A DNA stretch of 64,000 nucleotides from Ideonella sp. (GTDB taxonomy: Bacteria > Pseudomonadota > Gammaproteobacteria > Burkholderiales > Burkholderiaceae_C): NCBI GenBank assembly GCA_015075165.1, contig JABTUY010000002.1, positions 186,001 through 250,000 of the forward strand. Reading direction: 5' to 3'. Position numbers and translations under genes: made by a program. This document shows, one piece after another, positions 41,305 to 51,902 of this stretch. The notes below the pieces were generated by a model. That model was not told the origin of the DNA, made no database searches, and saw only the letters and a program-made list of their open reading frames with translations. Position 1 is the first letter of the stretch. Each line of letters begins with the position of its first letter.

Positions 41305-42192
41305 GTGACCGAGATCTTCGGCGTCCCCACGCAGGCGCTGTTCGGCCAGCTGCTGATCGGGCTGATCAACGGCTCGTTCTATGCGCTGCTGTCGCTGGGG
41401 CTGGCGGTGATCTTCGGTCTGCTCAACATCATCAACTTCGCGCATGGCGCGCAGTACATGCTGGGCGCATTCACCGCCTACCTGCTGCTGAACAAGCTCG
41501 GCATCGGCTACTGGTGGTCGCTGCTGATCGCGCCGATCGTCGTCGGCGCCAGCGGCGTCGTGATCGAGCGGCTGATGCTGTCGAAGCTGTACCAGCTCGA
41601 CCACCTGTACGGCCTGCTGCTGACCTTCGGCCTGGCGCTGGTGATCCAGGGGCTGTTCCGCAACGAGTTCGGCTCCTCGGGGCAACCCTATGCGATCCCC
41701 GGCCAGCTCGCGGGCGGTCAGAACCTGGGTTTCATGTTCCTGCCCAACTACCGCGCCTGGATCATCGTCGCGTCGCTGGTGGTGTGCCTGGGTACCTGGT
41801 ACCTGATCGAGCGCACCCAGCTCGGCTCGTACCTGCGCGCGGCCACCGAGAACCCGCAGCTGGTGCAGGCCTTCGGCATCAACGTGCCGCGCATGATCAC
41901 GCTCACCTACGGCTTCGGCGTCGGCCTGGCGGCACTGGCCGGCGTGATGGCCGCGCCGGTCTACCAGGTCAGCCCGCAGATGGGCGGCGACCTGATCATC
42001 GTCGTCTTCGCCGTCGTCGTGATCGGCGGCATGGGGTCGATCATGGGCGCGATCGTCACCGGCTTCGGCCTCGGGTTGATCGAAGGCCTGACGAAGGTCT
42101 TCTACCCCGAGGCGTCGAGCACGGTGATCTTCGTCATCATGGCCATCGTGCTGCTGGTGCGGCCGGCGGGCCTGTTCGGGGCGCAGAAATGA
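41305..42192 (+). CDS. livH: Branched-chain amino acid-type ABC transporter permease LivH
   Basis: A 295-residue inner-membrane permease. It has the LivH pattern GLINGSFYALLSLGLAVIFGLLNIINFAHGAQYMLGAF, the loop RATTENPxxxxxxGIN as RAATENPQLVQAFGINV, and a C-terminal VLLVRPAGLFG. About eight membrane segments. The start is the GTG at 41305, which overlaps the stop of a short upstream frame. A longer in-frame start at 41278 would add a charged N-terminus not seen in the family. Confidence 0.93.
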   Translation: MTEIFGVPTQALFGQLLIGLINGSFYALLSLGLAVIFGLLNIINFAHGAQYMLGAFTAYLLLNKLGIGYWWSLLIAPIVVGASGVVIERLMLSKLYQLDHLYGLLLTFGLALVIQGLFRNEFGSSGQPYAIPGQLAGGQNLGFMFLPNYRAWIIVASLVVCLGTWYLIERTQLGSYLRAATENPQLVQAFGINVPRMITLTYGFGVGLAALAGVMAAPVYQVSPQMGGDLIIVVFAVVVIGGMGSIMGAIVTGFGLGLIEGLTKVFYPEASSTVIFVIMAIVLLVRPAGLFGAQK

Positions 42193-42242
42193 GCGGGCGC
42201 GAACGACCGCACGGAGCGCAGCGAGCGTGGGGGTCGACATGA
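42189..42242 (+). other. Seventeen-codon frame bridging livH and livM
   Basis: ATG 42189 overlaps the livH stop (ATGA), and TGA 42240-42242 overlaps the livM ATG (ATGA). The 46-base gap is thus fully spanned by one open frame beginning MSGRERPHG. A ribosome finishing livH could reach livM without leaving the mRNA. Chance cannot be excluded at this length. Confidence 0.3.
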
Positions 42243-43210
42243 GCGCCGCGCTGCAGGGCCCCAGCGCGGCGCAACGTCACGCCGAGGTGCGCGGCGCGCA
42301 TCGCATCGCCTTCGTCGTGATGCTCGCCGTCCTGGTGCTGGCGCCGGCCGTCGTCTACCCGGTGTTCATGATGAAGGTGATGTGCTTCGCGCTCTTCGCC
42401 TGCGCCTTCAACCTGCTGATCGGCTTCGGCGGCCTCTTGTCGTTCGGCCACGCGATGTTTCTCGGCTCGGCCGGCTATGCGTCGGCACACGCCGCCAAGG
42501 TGTGGGGGCTGACGCCGGAGCTGGCGATCGCGTTCGGCACCGGCTGCGCCGCGCTGCTGAGCTGGGGCGCCGGGCTGCTGGCGATCCGCCGCCAGGGCAT
42601 CTACTTCGCGATGATCACGCTGGCGCTGGCGCAGATGGTGTTCTTCTTCAGCCTGCAGGCCAAGTTCACCGGCGGCGAGGACGGCATCCAGGCCGTCCCG
42701 CGCGGCAAGCTCTTCGGTCTGATCGCGATGGACAGCCCGCTGGTGATGTACATCGTGGTGCTGGTCGTGTTCCTGTTCGGCTTCGCCGTGATCTACCGCG
42801 CCGTGCATTCGCCGTTCGGCCAGGTGCTCAAGGCGATTCGCGAGAACGAGAGCCGCGCGATCTCGCTCGGCTACGACACCGACCGCTACAAGCTGCTGGC
42901 CTTCGTGCTGTCGGGCACGCTGGCCGGGCTGGCCGGCGCGACCAAGGCGCTGGTGTTCCAGCTCGCGTCGCTGACCGACGTGTACTGGACGATGTCGGGC
43001 GAGGTGGTGCTGATGACGCTGCTCGGCGGCATGGGCACGATCTTCGGCCCGGTGGTCGGCGCCGCGGTGATCATCACGATGCAGAACTACCTGGCGCAGC
43101 TCGGCGCCTGGGTCACCGTGGTGCAGGGCGTGATCTTCGTCGTCTGCGTGCTGGCCTTCCGACGCGGCATCGTCGGCGAGTTGGGGCACTGGCTGAAGAA
43201 GCCGCTGTAG
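42239..43210 (+). CDS. livM: Branched-chain amino acid-type ABC transporter permease LivM
   Basis: A 323-residue permease, partner of LivH. Key segments are FNLLIGFGGLLSFGHAMFLGSAGYASAH, the RRQGIYFAMITLALAQM helix, the loop LKAIRENESRAISLGYDTDRYK that contacts the ATPase, and GEVVLMTLLGGMGTIFGP near the end. Nine or so membrane helices. ATG 42239 is chosen; a GTG 12 bases upstream is possible. The next ATPase gene begins 11 bases after its stop. Confidence 0.93.
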   Translation: MSAALQGPSAAQRHAEVRGAHRIAFVVMLAVLVLAPAVVYPVFMMKVMCFALFACAFNLLIGFGGLLSFGHAMFLGSAGYASAHAAKVWGLTPELAIAFGTGCAALLSWGAGLLAIRRQGIYFAMITLALAQMVFFFSLQAKFTGGEDGIQAVPRGKLFGLIAMDSPLVMYIVVLVVFLFGFAVIYRAVHSPFGQVLKAIRENESRAISLGYDTDRYKLLAFVLSGTLAGLAGATKALVFQLASLTDVYWTMSGEVVLMTLLGGMGTIFGPVVGAAVIITMQNYLAQLGAWVTVVQGVIFVVCVLAFRRGIVGELGHWLKKPL

Positions 43211-43221
43211 CCGCTGCGCCG

Positions 43222-44271
<1,050 letters not shown>

Positions 44272-44306
44272 AGAGCGCACCGCCGTATCGGCGGACCGGC
44301 GGGATC

Positions 44307-44312
44307 GATAAT
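44307..44312 (+). promoter_or_regulatory. Possible -10 element for tal-pgi
   Basis: GATAAT (5/6 match) lies 55 bases upstream of the tal ATG in the 96-base gap after the ATPase gene. No clear -35. Confidence 0.3.
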
Positions 44313-44367
44313 GGGCTCGCTGTCATGCGCGCGGCATGACACGTTCGCAGCATCCAGTGACCTCGCC

Positions 44368-45321
44368 ATGAACCAGCTCGACCAGCTCAAGCAGTACACC
44401 ACGGTGGTGGCCGACACCGGCAACTTCCGGCAGATGGCGCAGTACGCGCCGCGCGACGCCACCACCAACCCGTCGCTGATCCTCAAGGCCGTGCAGCACG
44501 CCGATTACGCGCCGCTGCTGGCCGAGACGGTCCAGGCGCACCGCGCGGAGCCGCTCGCGGCCATCGTCGACGAGGTGCTGGTGCGCTTCGGCCTGCGCAT
44601 CCTGCAGGTGGTGCCTGGCCGTGTGTCGACCGAGGTCGATGCGCGGGTGTCGTTCGACAGCGCCGCCAGCATCGCGCGCGCGCGCCGGCTGGTCGCGCTG
44701 TACGAGCGCGCCGGCATCGGCCGCGAGCGCGTGCTGATCAAGCTGGCGTCGACCTGGGAGGGTATACGCGCCGCCGAGCAACTCGAGCGCGAAGGCATCC
44801 ACTGCAATCTGACGTTGTTGTTCTCATTCGTGCAGGCGGTGGCCTGCGGCGACGCCAAGGTCACGCTGATCTCGCCGTTCGTCGGTCGCATCTACGACTG
44901 GCACAAGAAGCAGGCGGGTGCGGCCTGGAACGAAGTCGCCAACGCCGGCGCCAACGACCCCGGCGTGCAATCGGTCGCGCGCATCTACCGCTACTACAAG
45001 CACTTCGGCATCGCCACCGAGGTGATGGGCGCGAGCTTCCGCAATGTCGAACAGATCCTGGCGCTGGCTGGCTGCGACCTGCTGACGATCAGCCCCGAGC
45101 TGATGGCGCAGTTGCAGGCCGCCGATGCGCCGGTGGCGCGTGCGCTCGACCCGGCGCAGGCGAAGGCGCTGGTCCTGCAGCCGGCGCACTTCGACGAACC
45201 CGCGTTTCGCTACGGGTTGAACGACGATGCAATGGCCAGCGACAAACTGTCCGAAGGCATCCGGGTCTTCGCTGCCGACGTGCTGAAGCTAGAGAAGCTG
45301 ATCGAGGAGCTGCGCCGGTGA
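44368..45321 (+). CDS. tal: Transaldolase
   Basis: Transfers a dihydroxyacetone unit between sugar phosphates in the non-oxidative pentose phosphate pathway; cytoplasmic. The 317-residue length is the classical TalB type. The Schiff-base lysine is in [10 protein letters not shown], with the N-terminal DATTNPSLI and the [14 protein letters not shown] and [11 protein letters not shown] segments around the active site. The stop overlaps the pgi GTG start by GTGA, so the two genes are translationally coupled. Confidence 0.96.
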   Translation: MNQLDQLKQYTTVVADTGNFRQMAQYAPRDATTNPSLILKAVQHADYAPLLAETVQAHRAEPLAAIVDEVLVRFGLRILQVVPGRVSTEVDARVSFDSAASIARARRLVALYERAGIGRERVLIKLASTWEGIRAAEQLEREGIHCNLTLLFSFVQAVACGDAKVTLISPFVGRIYDWHKKQAGAAWNEVANAGANDPGVQSVARIYRYYKHFGIATEVMGASFRNVEQILALAGCDLLTISPELMAQLQAADAPVARALDPAQAKALVLQPAHFDEPAFRYGLNDDAMASDKLSEGIRVFAADVLKLEKLIEELRR

Positions 45322-46907
45322 TCCGCGCCGACCAGGCGCTGGCCTGGCGCGCGCTGCAGGGTCACTACGAAGCGCACGGTCGCGAGCTCGACCTGCGCGA
45401 GGCGTTCGCGCGCGATCCGGCGCGCTTCGAAGCCTTCGCGCTGCAGGCGCCCGAGGTGTTCGCCGATCTGTCGAAGAACCGCTGGGACCTGATGACGCGC
45501 AAGCTGCTGCTGGAGCTGGCGCACGAATGCGGCGTGCCGGCGCGGCGCGACGCGATGTTCGCCGGCGAGCCGATCAACACCACCGAAGGTCGCGCGGTGC
45601 TGCACACCGCGTTGCGTGCGCCGCGCGGTGCCGGCCCGCACAGTGACGAGGTGCACGCGGTACTCGACGCGATGCTCGCGTTCGCCGAGCGCGTGCGCGA
45701 CGCGCCCGCCAGCGGTATCCGCGACGTGGTCAACATCGGCATCGGCGGCTCCGACCTCGGGCCGCAGATGGGCGTGCTCGCGCTCGATGCGGTCGCGAGC
45801 CCGGCGATCACGGTTCACTTCGTATCCAACGTCGATGGCCACGACATCACGCCGGTGTTGGCGCGCTGCAAACCCGAGAGCACGCTGTTCATCGTGGCGT
45901 CGAAAACCTTCACCACGCAAGAGACGATGGCCAACGCCGAGGTCGCGCGCGCGTGGTTCGTGGCCGGCGGCGGGCGCAACATCGCACGCCACTTCGTCGG
46001 CACCACCACCAATCTGGAAGCGGCGGCGCGCTTCGGCATCACCACCACGTTCGGTTTCTGGGACTGGGTCGGTGGCCGCTACTCGATGTGGAGCGCGATC
46101 GGGCTGCCGATCGCGATCGCGATCGGCGCGGAGGGCTTCCGCGCGCTGCTGGCCGGCGCGCACGCGATGGACCGCCACTTCGTCGAGGCACCTCCCGAGC
46201 GCAACCTGCCGCTACAGCTCGGCCTGCTCGACGTCTGGAACCGCGACTTCCACCGCTATGGCAGCCGTGCGGTCGTGCCGTACCACCACGGCTTGCGGCG
46301 CCTGCCGGCATACCTGCAGCAACTGGAGATGGAATCCAACGGCAAGGGCGTCGACCTCGAAGGCTGTGCGCTGCCGTACGGCAGCGCACCGGTGGTGTGG
46401 GGCGAGCCCGGCACCAGCGGCCAGCACGCGTTCTTCCAGCTGCTGCACCAGGGGATCGACGTGGTGCCGGTGGAGTTCATCGCCGTGCGCACGCCGTCAC
46501 ACCCGCACACCGCGCTGCACCGCATGACGCTGGCCAATTGCCTGGCGCAATCGCAGGCCTTGATGTCGGGCAAGAGCGCGCAGCAGGCCCTTGCCGAGCG
46601 TGCACCCACGGCGTCGTCGACAATCGATGCCGACGTGCTGGCGCGGCACCGCAGCTTCCCCGGCAACCGGCCCAGCACCACGCTGCTGGTCGATGCGTTG
46701 ACGCCGCGCAGCCTGGGCGCGCTGGTGGCGCTGTACGAGCACCGGGTGTTCACCAGTGGCGCGGTGTGGGGCGTGAACAGCTTCGACCAGTGGGGCGTGG
46801 AGCTCGGCAAGGCGCTGTGCAGCGAGCTGCTGCCGCGCTTGGACACTGGGGATACCACGGGGTTGGACGCCTCCACCGGCGGCCTGCTGCGGCGCCTGCG
46901 CGGCTGA
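45318..46907 (+). CDS. pgi: Glucose-6-phosphate isomerase
   Basis: Interconverts glucose-6-phosphate and fructose-6-phosphate. The 529-residue protein has the signature [14 protein letters not shown], the phosphate-binding SKTFTTQET loop, the [10 protein letters not shown] segment with the catalytic Glu, and [14 protein letters not shown] with the catalytic Lys at the C-terminus. GTG start at 45318, coupled to tal. With zwf it links hexose phosphates to the pentose phosphate route. Confidence 0.96.
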   Translation: MIRADQALAWRALQGHYEAHGRELDLREAFARDPARFEAFALQAPEVFADLSKNRWDLMTRKLLLELAHECGVPARRDAMFAGEPINTTEGRAVLHTALRAPRGAGPHSDEVHAVLDAMLAFAERVRDAPASGIRDVVNIGIGGSDLGPQMGVLALDAVASPAITVHFVSNVDGHDITPVLARCKPESTLFIVASKTFTTQETMANAEVARAWFVAGGGRNIARHFVGTTTNLEAAARFGITTTFGFWDWVGGRYSMWSAIGLPIAIAIGAEGFRALLAGAHAMDRHFVEAPPERNLPLQLGLLDVWNRDFHRYGSRAVVPYHHGLRRLPAYLQQLEMESNGKGVDLEGCALPYGSAPVVWGEPGTSGQHAFFQLLHQGIDVVPVEFIAVRTPSHPHTALHRMTLANCLAQSQALMSGKSAQQALAERAPTASSTIDADVLARHRSFPGNRPSTTLLVDALTPRSLGALVALYEHRVFTSGAVWGVNSFDQWGVELGKALCSELLPRLDTGDTTGLDASTGGLLRRLRG

Positions 46908-46915
46908 ACGGGCCT

Positions 46916-46937
46916 GGCCCTGCAGCCAGCGAGGGCC
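46916..46937 (+). terminator. GC-rich hairpin after pgi
   Basis: GGCCCT (46916-46921) pairs with AGGGCC (46932-46937) across a 10-base loop, 9 bases after the pgi stop. No T-tract follows, so it is at best a weak or Rho-assisted terminator. Confidence 0.35.
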
Positions 46938-46960
46938 CCGGGGCATCGGTGTTTGCTCGG

Positions 46961-46988
46961 TTGCCCGGGTGTGTCGACTCGGGACAAT
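46961..46988 (+). promoter_or_regulatory. Candidate sigma70 promoter of the general amino acid uptake operon
   Basis: TTGCCC (46961-46966) and GACAAT (46983-46988) are spaced by 16 bases, about 34 bases before the ATG of the binding-protein gene. Each hexamer matches 4/6. Confidence 0.45.
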
Positions 46989-47021
46989 GCGGACATCTGC
47001 AACCTGCCTGGAGAACGATCC

Positions 47022-48038
47022 ATGCTCAAACACGCCGTTGCCGCCGCGCTCGCCCTTGCCTGTGTCAGCGTGGCCCATGCCGGCAAGACGCTCGACACCA
47101 TCAAACAGCGCGGTCAACTGGTCTGCGGGGTCAACCCCAGCCTGCCGGGCTTCGCCGCGGCCGACAGCCAGGGCAATTGGAGCGGCCTCGACGTCGACGT
47201 CTGCAAGGCGATCGCCGCCACGATTCTCAGTGACCCCAACAAGGTGAAGTGGGTGCCGCTGAACGCGTCGCAGCGCTTCGCGGCGCTGCAATCCGGTGAG
47301 GTGGACATCCTGTCGCGCAACACCACCTGGACGCTGACGCGCGATGCGTCGCTCGGGCTGATGTTTACCGGCACCACCTACTACGACGGCCAGGGCTTCA
47401 TGGTGCCGAAGAAGAGCAAGATCACCTCGGCCAAGCAGTTGAAGGGCGCCACGGTGTGTGTGCAATCGGGTACCACCACCGAGAAAAACCTGAACGACTA
47501 CTCCAAGGCGATGAACCTGGCGATGAAGCCGGTGGTGTTCGAGACGCAGGAGGCCACCAACAAGGCCTACTTCGCCGGCCGCTGCCAAGCCTATACCACC
47601 GATGCGTCGGGCCTGGCGGCGATCCGCAACAAGGAGGCCGGCAACCCCGAGGATCACGTGATCCTGCCCGAGCTGATCTCCAAGGAGCCGCTGGGCCCGA
47701 GCGTGCGCCGCGGCGACGACGAGTTCTTCACCATCGCCAAGTGGGTGGTGTTCGCGCTGATCGAGGCCGAGGAGTACGGCATCACGCAGGCCAATGTCGA
47801 CAAGATGAAGGCCGAAAGCAAGGATCCGGTGGTGCAGCGCATCCTCGGCACCAGCGAAGACACCGGCAAGCTGCTGGGTCTCGATAAAGACTGGGCCTAT
47901 CGCGCGCTGAAGGCGGTGGGCAACTACGGCGAGATCTTCGAGCGCAACGTCGGCCCGAAGTCGGCGCTGAAGCTGCCGCGCGGCGCCAACAATCTGTGGA
48001 GCCACGGCGGCTTCATGTACGCGCCGCCGGTGCGATGA
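47022..48038 (+). CDS. aapJ: General L-amino acid ABC transporter binding protein (AapJ/BztA-like)
   Basis: A 338-residue periplasmic binding protein with a signal peptide cleaved after AHA. Family features are TLDTIKQRGQLVCGVNPSLPGFAA, GLDVDVCKAIAA, VDILSRNTTWTLTRD, and a C-terminal RGANNLWSHGGFMYAPPVR. AapJ/BztA proteins bind a broad set of L-amino acids, often acidic ones. GGAGAA lies 6 bases before the ATG. It heads aapJQMP. A GGGTTCGC hairpin follows the gene. Confidence 0.93.
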   Translation: MLKHAVAAALALACVSVAHAGKTLDTIKQRGQLVCGVNPSLPGFAAADSQGNWSGLDVDVCKAIAATILSDPNKVKWVPLNASQRFAALQSGEVDILSRNTTWTLTRDASLGLMFTGTTYYDGQGFMVPKKSKITSAKQLKGATVCVQSGTTTEKNLNDYSKAMNLAMKPVVFETQEATNKAYFAGRCQAYTTDASGLAAIRNKEAGNPEDHVILPELISKEPLGPSVRRGDDEFFTIAKWVVFALIEAEEYGITQANVDKMKAESKDPVVQRILGTSEDTGKLLGLDKDWAYRALKAVGNYGEIFERNVGPKSALKLPRGANNLWSHGGFMYAPPVR

Positions 48039-48058
48039 GATAGCAGGAATGCCGGACA

Positions 48059-48079
48059 GGGTTCGCTTCGGGCGAACCC
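48059..48079 (+). other. Hairpin between aapJ and aapQ
   Basis: GGGTTCGC (48059-48066) pairs perfectly with GCGAACCC (48072-48079) over a five-base TTCGG loop, 20 bases after the aapJ stop and 11 before the aapQ ATG. Such hairpins commonly protect the abundant binding-protein mRNA; this role is inferred. Confidence 0.6.
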
Positions 48080-48090
48080 GCCTTCCCCCT

Positions 48091-49266
48091 ATGTCTAGCG
48101 CCCCGCCCAAGACCCGTTCGTGGTCGCTGCGCAGCAAGGCCGTTCGCGGCGTGCTGTACCAGGTGCTCGTGCTCGCCGTGATCTTCGCCGTCGGTGCGTA
48201 CCTGTTCTCCAACACGCTGCAGAACATGCGCGTGCGCGGCATCAAGAGCGGCTTCGACTTCATCACGCAGCCGGCGGGCTTCGGCATCGGCGAGAGCGTG
48301 CTGCCGTTCGATTCGTCCGAGAGCTACGGCAAGGCGTTCCTGGTCGGCATGACGAACACGCTGCGCGTGTCGATCCTCGGCATCGTGTTCGCCACCGTGC
48401 TCGGCACGCTGCTGGGCATCGGCCGGCTGTCGCGCAACGTTCTGGTGCGCACGCTGAGCGGCGCCTACGTCGACTTCTTCCGCAACGTGCCGCTGCTGCT
48501 GCAGCTGTTCATCTGGTACTTCGTGCTCACCGAGATGCTGCCGCCGATCGAGGAGGCGCTGCGTCCGCTGCCCGGCGTGTTCTTCAGCAAGAACGGGCTG
48601 CAGTTCCCGCATCCGGTGTGGGCGCCCGGGCACTGGGCCACGCTGGCCGGCTTCGTGGCCGGTGTGGCGGGCATCTGGGGCTGGTCGCGCTGGGTCGCCG
48701 CTCGACGTGACGCCACCGGTCAGGCGCCGCTGGTCTGGTTGCCGGCGCTGGTGATCCTGGTCGGCGCCACGGCGGCGGGCTGGTGGGCCGGCGGCGCGCC
48801 GTCGGGGCTCGACGTGCCCGAGAAGACCGAGATCAACGTCATCGGCGGCGGTGCGGTGACGCCGGAGTTCCTCACCGTGCTGCTCGGCCTGACGATCTAC
48901 ACCGCGGCCTACATCGCCGAGGTGGTGCGCGCGGGCATCCAGTCGGTGCCGTACGGCCAGCACGAGGCCAGCGTGGCGCTCGGCCTCACGCGCGCGAAGG
49001 AGCTGCGGCTGGTGCAGTTGCCGCAGGCGCTGCGCGTGATCATCCCGCCGATGACCAACCAGTACTTGAACCTGACGAAGAACTCGTCGCTCGCGGTGGC
49101 GGTGGGCTACCCCGATCTGGTGTCGATCTCCAACACCTCGCTCAACCAGACCGGCCGCGCGATCGAATGCATCGCGATCGTGATGGCGTGCTACCTGACG
49201 CTGTCGCTGCTGACCTCGGCGCTGATGAACTGGTACAACCGCCGCGCGGCGATCAAGGAACGATGA
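48091..49266 (+). CDS. aapQ: General L-amino acid ABC transporter permease AapQ/BztB-like
   Basis: A 391-residue polar amino acid permease. It has an N-terminal helix, a long periplasmic region, then the His/Glu/Gln/Arg-type permease domain. The EAA loop reads GQHEASVALGLTRAKELRLVQLPQALRVIIPPM. The NVPLLLQLFIWYF motif is also typical. The first possible start (48049) would place the intergenic hairpin inside the coding region, so ATG 48091 is preferred. It works with AapM as a heterodimer. Confidence 0.92.
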   Translation: MSSAPPKTRSWSLRSKAVRGVLYQVLVLAVIFAVGAYLFSNTLQNMRVRGIKSGFDFITQPAGFGIGESVLPFDSSESYGKAFLVGMTNTLRVSILGIVFATVLGTLLGIGRLSRNVLVRTLSGAYVDFFRNVPLLLQLFIWYFVLTEMLPPIEEALRPLPGVFFSKNGLQFPHPVWAPGHWATLAGFVAGVAGIWGWSRWVAARRDATGQAPLVWLPALVILVGATAAGWWAGGAPSGLDVPEKTEINVIGGGAVTPEFLTVLLGLTIYTAAYIAEVVRAGIQSVPYGQHEASVALGLTRAKELRLVQLPQALRVIIPPMTNQYLNLTKNSSLAVAVGYPDLVSISNTSLNQTGRAIECIAIVMACYLTLSLLTSALMNWYNRRAAIKER

Positions 49267-49430
49267 ACGCCGCACGGCCGCTCCGAAGGCGTTCGCTCCC
49301 CGGGAGCCACGAAGGGGCTTCTTCGGAGCCTTGGGGGGCGGCCTGCAAGGCCAAGGGGGCCCCAGTGAGCGCGCCGGGCCGCTCCCAAGCGCTCATCCCG
49401 AAGCGCGCAGCGCGAAGGGTAGTCCAGTGA
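49263..49430 (+). other. Fifty-five-codon frame bridging aapQ and aapM
   Basis: ATG 49263 overlaps the aapQ stop (ATGA), and the frame stays open to TGA 49428-49430, which overlaps the aapM GTG (GTGA). Inside it, an AAGGGGG plus GTGAGCGC copy (49353-49372) duplicates the aapM start context (AAGGG, CCAGTGAGCGC at 49424-49434). The product would be basic and low-complexity. It may serve translational coupling and need not make a functional peptide. Confidence 0.3.
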
Positions 49431-50533
49431 GCGCCGTCGTCTTCCAGCCGATCGAGAGCCGCCCGCCGCCGGTGGCGACGCAAGGCGTCGTGGCCTGGGT
49501 GCGGCGCAACCTGTTCGGCGGTTGGCTCAACACGCTGGCCACCGTGGTCACGGTGCTGCTGCTGTTGTGGCTGGTGCCGCCGCTGTTCGGGTGGTCGGTC
49601 GTCAACGCGGTGTTCGCGCCCGACAACGCGGCCTGCCGCGCCGCGCACGAGCACGGCGCGTGCTGGGGTGTGGTGGCCGAGAAGGGCCGGCTGATCCTGT
49701 TCGGGCGCTACCCGTACGAAGAGCAGTGGCGGCCGCTGCTGGCGTGTGCGGTGCTGATCGCGCTGCTGGTGGCGAGCTGCCTGCGGCCATTCTGGAAGCC
49801 GTGGCTGGCACCGTTGTGGGTGCTGGTGCTGGCGCTGTGCTTCGTGCTGATGCGCGGCGGCGTGCTCGGCCTGACGGTGGTCGAAACCGCGCGCTGGGGC
49901 GGTTTCCCGTTGACGCTGGCGCTGTCGGTGGTGAGCCTGGTGGTGGCGTTTCCGCTGGCGATCCTGGTGGCGCTCGGCCGTGCGTCGAAGCTGCCGGCGA
50001 TCCGCGCGGTGTGCGTGGTCTATGTCGAGCTGATCCGCGGCGTGCCGCTGATCACGGTGCTGTTCATGGCGTCGTTCATGTTCCCGCTGCTGATGCCGCA
50101 GGGCACGTCGATCGACGTGCTGCTGCGCGTGCTGATCGGCATGACGCTGTTCGCCGCGGCCTACCTGGCCGAGGTGGTGCGCGGCGGCTTGCAGGCGCTG
50201 CCCAAGGGCCAGGTCGAGGCGGCGCAGGCGCTCGGCCTGGGCTACTGGCAGATCACGCGCAAGATCGTGCTGCCGCAGGCGCTGCGGCTGGTGGTGCCGG
50301 CGATCGTCGGCAGCTTCATCAGCACCTTCAAGGACACTTCGCTGGTCACCATCGTCAGCCTGTACGACCTCACCGGCGCGTTGCAGCTCGCGCTGGGCGA
50401 TGCCGACTGGCGCAAGTTCTTTCTCGAAGGGCAGTTGTTCGTCGCCGCGGTCTACTTCGTCTGCTGTGTTTCGCTGTCGCGCTACAGCCGCTGGGTCGAG
50501 AGCTACCTGAACACCGGCATGCGAAGGCAATGA
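49427..50533 (+). CDS. aapM: General L-amino acid ABC transporter permease AapM/BztC-like
   Basis: A 368-residue second permease. It has an N-terminal region with about four hydrophobic segments and a cysteine-containing loop ([16 protein letters not shown]), then the conserved permease domain. That domain has [24 protein letters not shown] and the EAA loop [35 protein letters not shown]. Start GTG at 49427, overlapping the end of an upstream small frame. It ends 10 bases before the ATPase gene. Confidence 0.92.
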   Translation: MSAVVFQPIESRPPPVATQGVVAWVRRNLFGGWLNTLATVVTVLLLLWLVPPLFGWSVVNAVFAPDNAACRAAHEHGACWGVVAEKGRLILFGRYPYEEQWRPLLACAVLIALLVASCLRPFWKPWLAPLWVLVLALCFVLMRGGVLGLTVVETARWGGFPLTLALSVVSLVVAFPLAILVALGRASKLPAIRAVCVVYVELIRGVPLITVLFMASFMFPLLMPQGTSIDVLLRVLIGMTLFAAAYLAEVVRGGLQALPKGQVEAAQALGLGYWQITRKIVLPQALRLVVPAIVGSFISTFKDTSLVTIVSLYDLTGALQLALGDADWRKFFLEGQLFVAAVYFVCCVSLSRYSRWVESYLNTGMRRQ

Positions 50534-50543
50534 GGGACAGGGG

Positions 50544-51293
50544 ATGAACCACGACGGCGAGCCGATCATCGTGTTCGACAAGGTCAGCAAGTGGTACGGC
50601 CAGTTCCACGTGCTGCGCGACATCCAGCTGAACGTTGCCCGCGGCGAGCGCATCGTCATCTGCGGCCCGTCGGGCTCGGGCAAGTCCACGCTGATCCGCT
50701 GCATCAACCGGCTCGAGGAGCATCAGCAGGGCCGGCTGGTGGTCGACGGCATCGAGCTCACCGACGACGTGAAGGCGGTCGACGCCGTGCGGCGCAATGT
50801 CGGCATGGTGTTCCAGCAGTTCAATCTGTTTCCGCACCTGACGGTGCTCGAGAACCTGACGCTGGCGCCGATGTGGGTCGGCAAGATGCCGAAGCAGGAG
50901 GCCGAGGCCAAGGCGATGCAGCAGCTCACGCGCGTGCGCATCGCCGAGCAGGCGGCCAAGTACCCGCTGCAGCTCTCCGGCGGCCAGCAGCAGCGGGTGG
51001 CGATCGCGCGCGCGCTGTGCCTCACGCCCAAGATCATGCTGTTCGACGAGCCGACCTCGGCGCTCGACCCCGAGATGATCAACGAGGTGCTCGAGGTGAT
51101 GATCGATCTCGCCCGGCAGGGCATCACGATGCTGTGCGTCACCCACGAAATGGGCTTCGCGCGCCAGGCCGCCGACCGCGTGATCTTCATGGACCAGGGG
51201 CAGATCGTCGAACAGAACACACCGGTGGAGTTTTTCGCCCACCCGAAGACCGACCGCGCGAAGGACTTCCTGTCGAAGATCCTGTCGCATTGA
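50544..51293 (+). CDS. aapP: General L-amino acid ABC transporter ATPase AapP/BztD-like
   Basis: A 249-residue ATPase of the GlnQ group. Walker [11 protein letters not shown]-loop [17 protein letters not shown], signature LSGGQQQR, Walker [16 protein letters not shown], switch [12 protein letters not shown] strong purine-rich ribosome site (GAGGGACAGGGG) precedes the ATG. It completes the aapJQMP importer. Confidence 0.95.
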   Translation: MNHDGEPIIVFDKVSKWYGQFHVLRDIQLNVARGERIVICGPSGSGKSTLIRCINRLEEHQQGRLVVDGIELTDDVKAVDAVRRNVGMVFQQFNLFPHLTVLENLTLAPMWVGKMPKQEAEAKAMQQLTRVRIAEQAAKYPLQLSGGQQQRVAIARALCLTPKIMLFDEPTSALDPEMINEVLEVMIDLARQGITMLCVTHEMGFARQAADRVIFMDQGQIVEQNTPVEFFAHPKTDRAKDFLSKILSH

Positions 51294-51365
51294 CGACGAC
51301 CGCAGCGGCCGCTCGCCTCGGCCACCAAGGCCTTGCACGCACCGCCATCGCATCGCCCGCCGATC

Positions 51366-51902
51366 ATGTCCGCCCCCCGCTGGCAGCAGGCGCTGCACGA
51401 GACCGCCGACGCGCCGCCGCCGCATGGCGATTGCTACTGGGTGCTGCCCGGGCGCTTTCTCGCCGGTGCCTACCCGCTCACGCACCTCGACGCGCTGCTC
51501 GACGCCGGCGTCGATTGCTTCGTCGACCTCACCCGCCCGCCGTTGCCGCCGGCGCCGTATGCGCTGGCGGCGCAAGGGCGCGCGCGCTGGCATGCGTTCG
51601 CGATCACCGACTTCTCCACGCCCGGCCGCGCGCTGATGCGCCAGATCGTCGACACCCTCGATGCCGAGCTCACAGCCGGCGCTCGTGTGTATCTGCACTG
51701 CCATGCCGGCGTCGGCCGCACCGGCACCGCGCTCGGCTGCTGGCTGGTCGAGCAGGGGCTGTCGGGCGAGCAGGCGCTGGCGCTGATCGCTGGCAAGCGG
51801 CGGGGCCTGGCGCGTCTGGCGCTGTCGCCGCGCTCGCCCGAAACCGACGCCCAGCGCGAGTTCGTGCTGCACTGGGCCCCGCGCACCGCAGCGTCGGCAT
51901 GA
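51366..51902 (+). CDS. Dual-specificity-type protein tyrosine phosphatase
   Basis: A 178-residue cysteine phosphatase with the signature HCHAGVGRTGT (nucleophile Cys112, phosphate-binding Arg118). The general-acid loop is probably ITDFSTP. The fold is the compact DSP/cyclin-dependent-kinase-inhibitor-3-like form. Substrate may be a phosphoprotein or a small phosphorylated metabolite; the sequence does not decide. ATG 51366 was preferred to a TTG 33 bases upstream. It overlaps the next gene by ATGA and follows the amino acid operon by 72 bases. Confidence 0.85.
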   Translation: MSAPRWQQALHETADAPPPHGDCYWVLPGRFLAGAYPLTHLDALLDAGVDCFVDLTRPPLPPAPYALAAQGRARWHAFAITDFSTPGRALMRQIVDTLDAELTAGARVYLHCHAGVGRTGTALGCWLVEQGLSGEQALALIAGKRRGLARLALSPRSPETDAQREFVLHWAPRTAASA

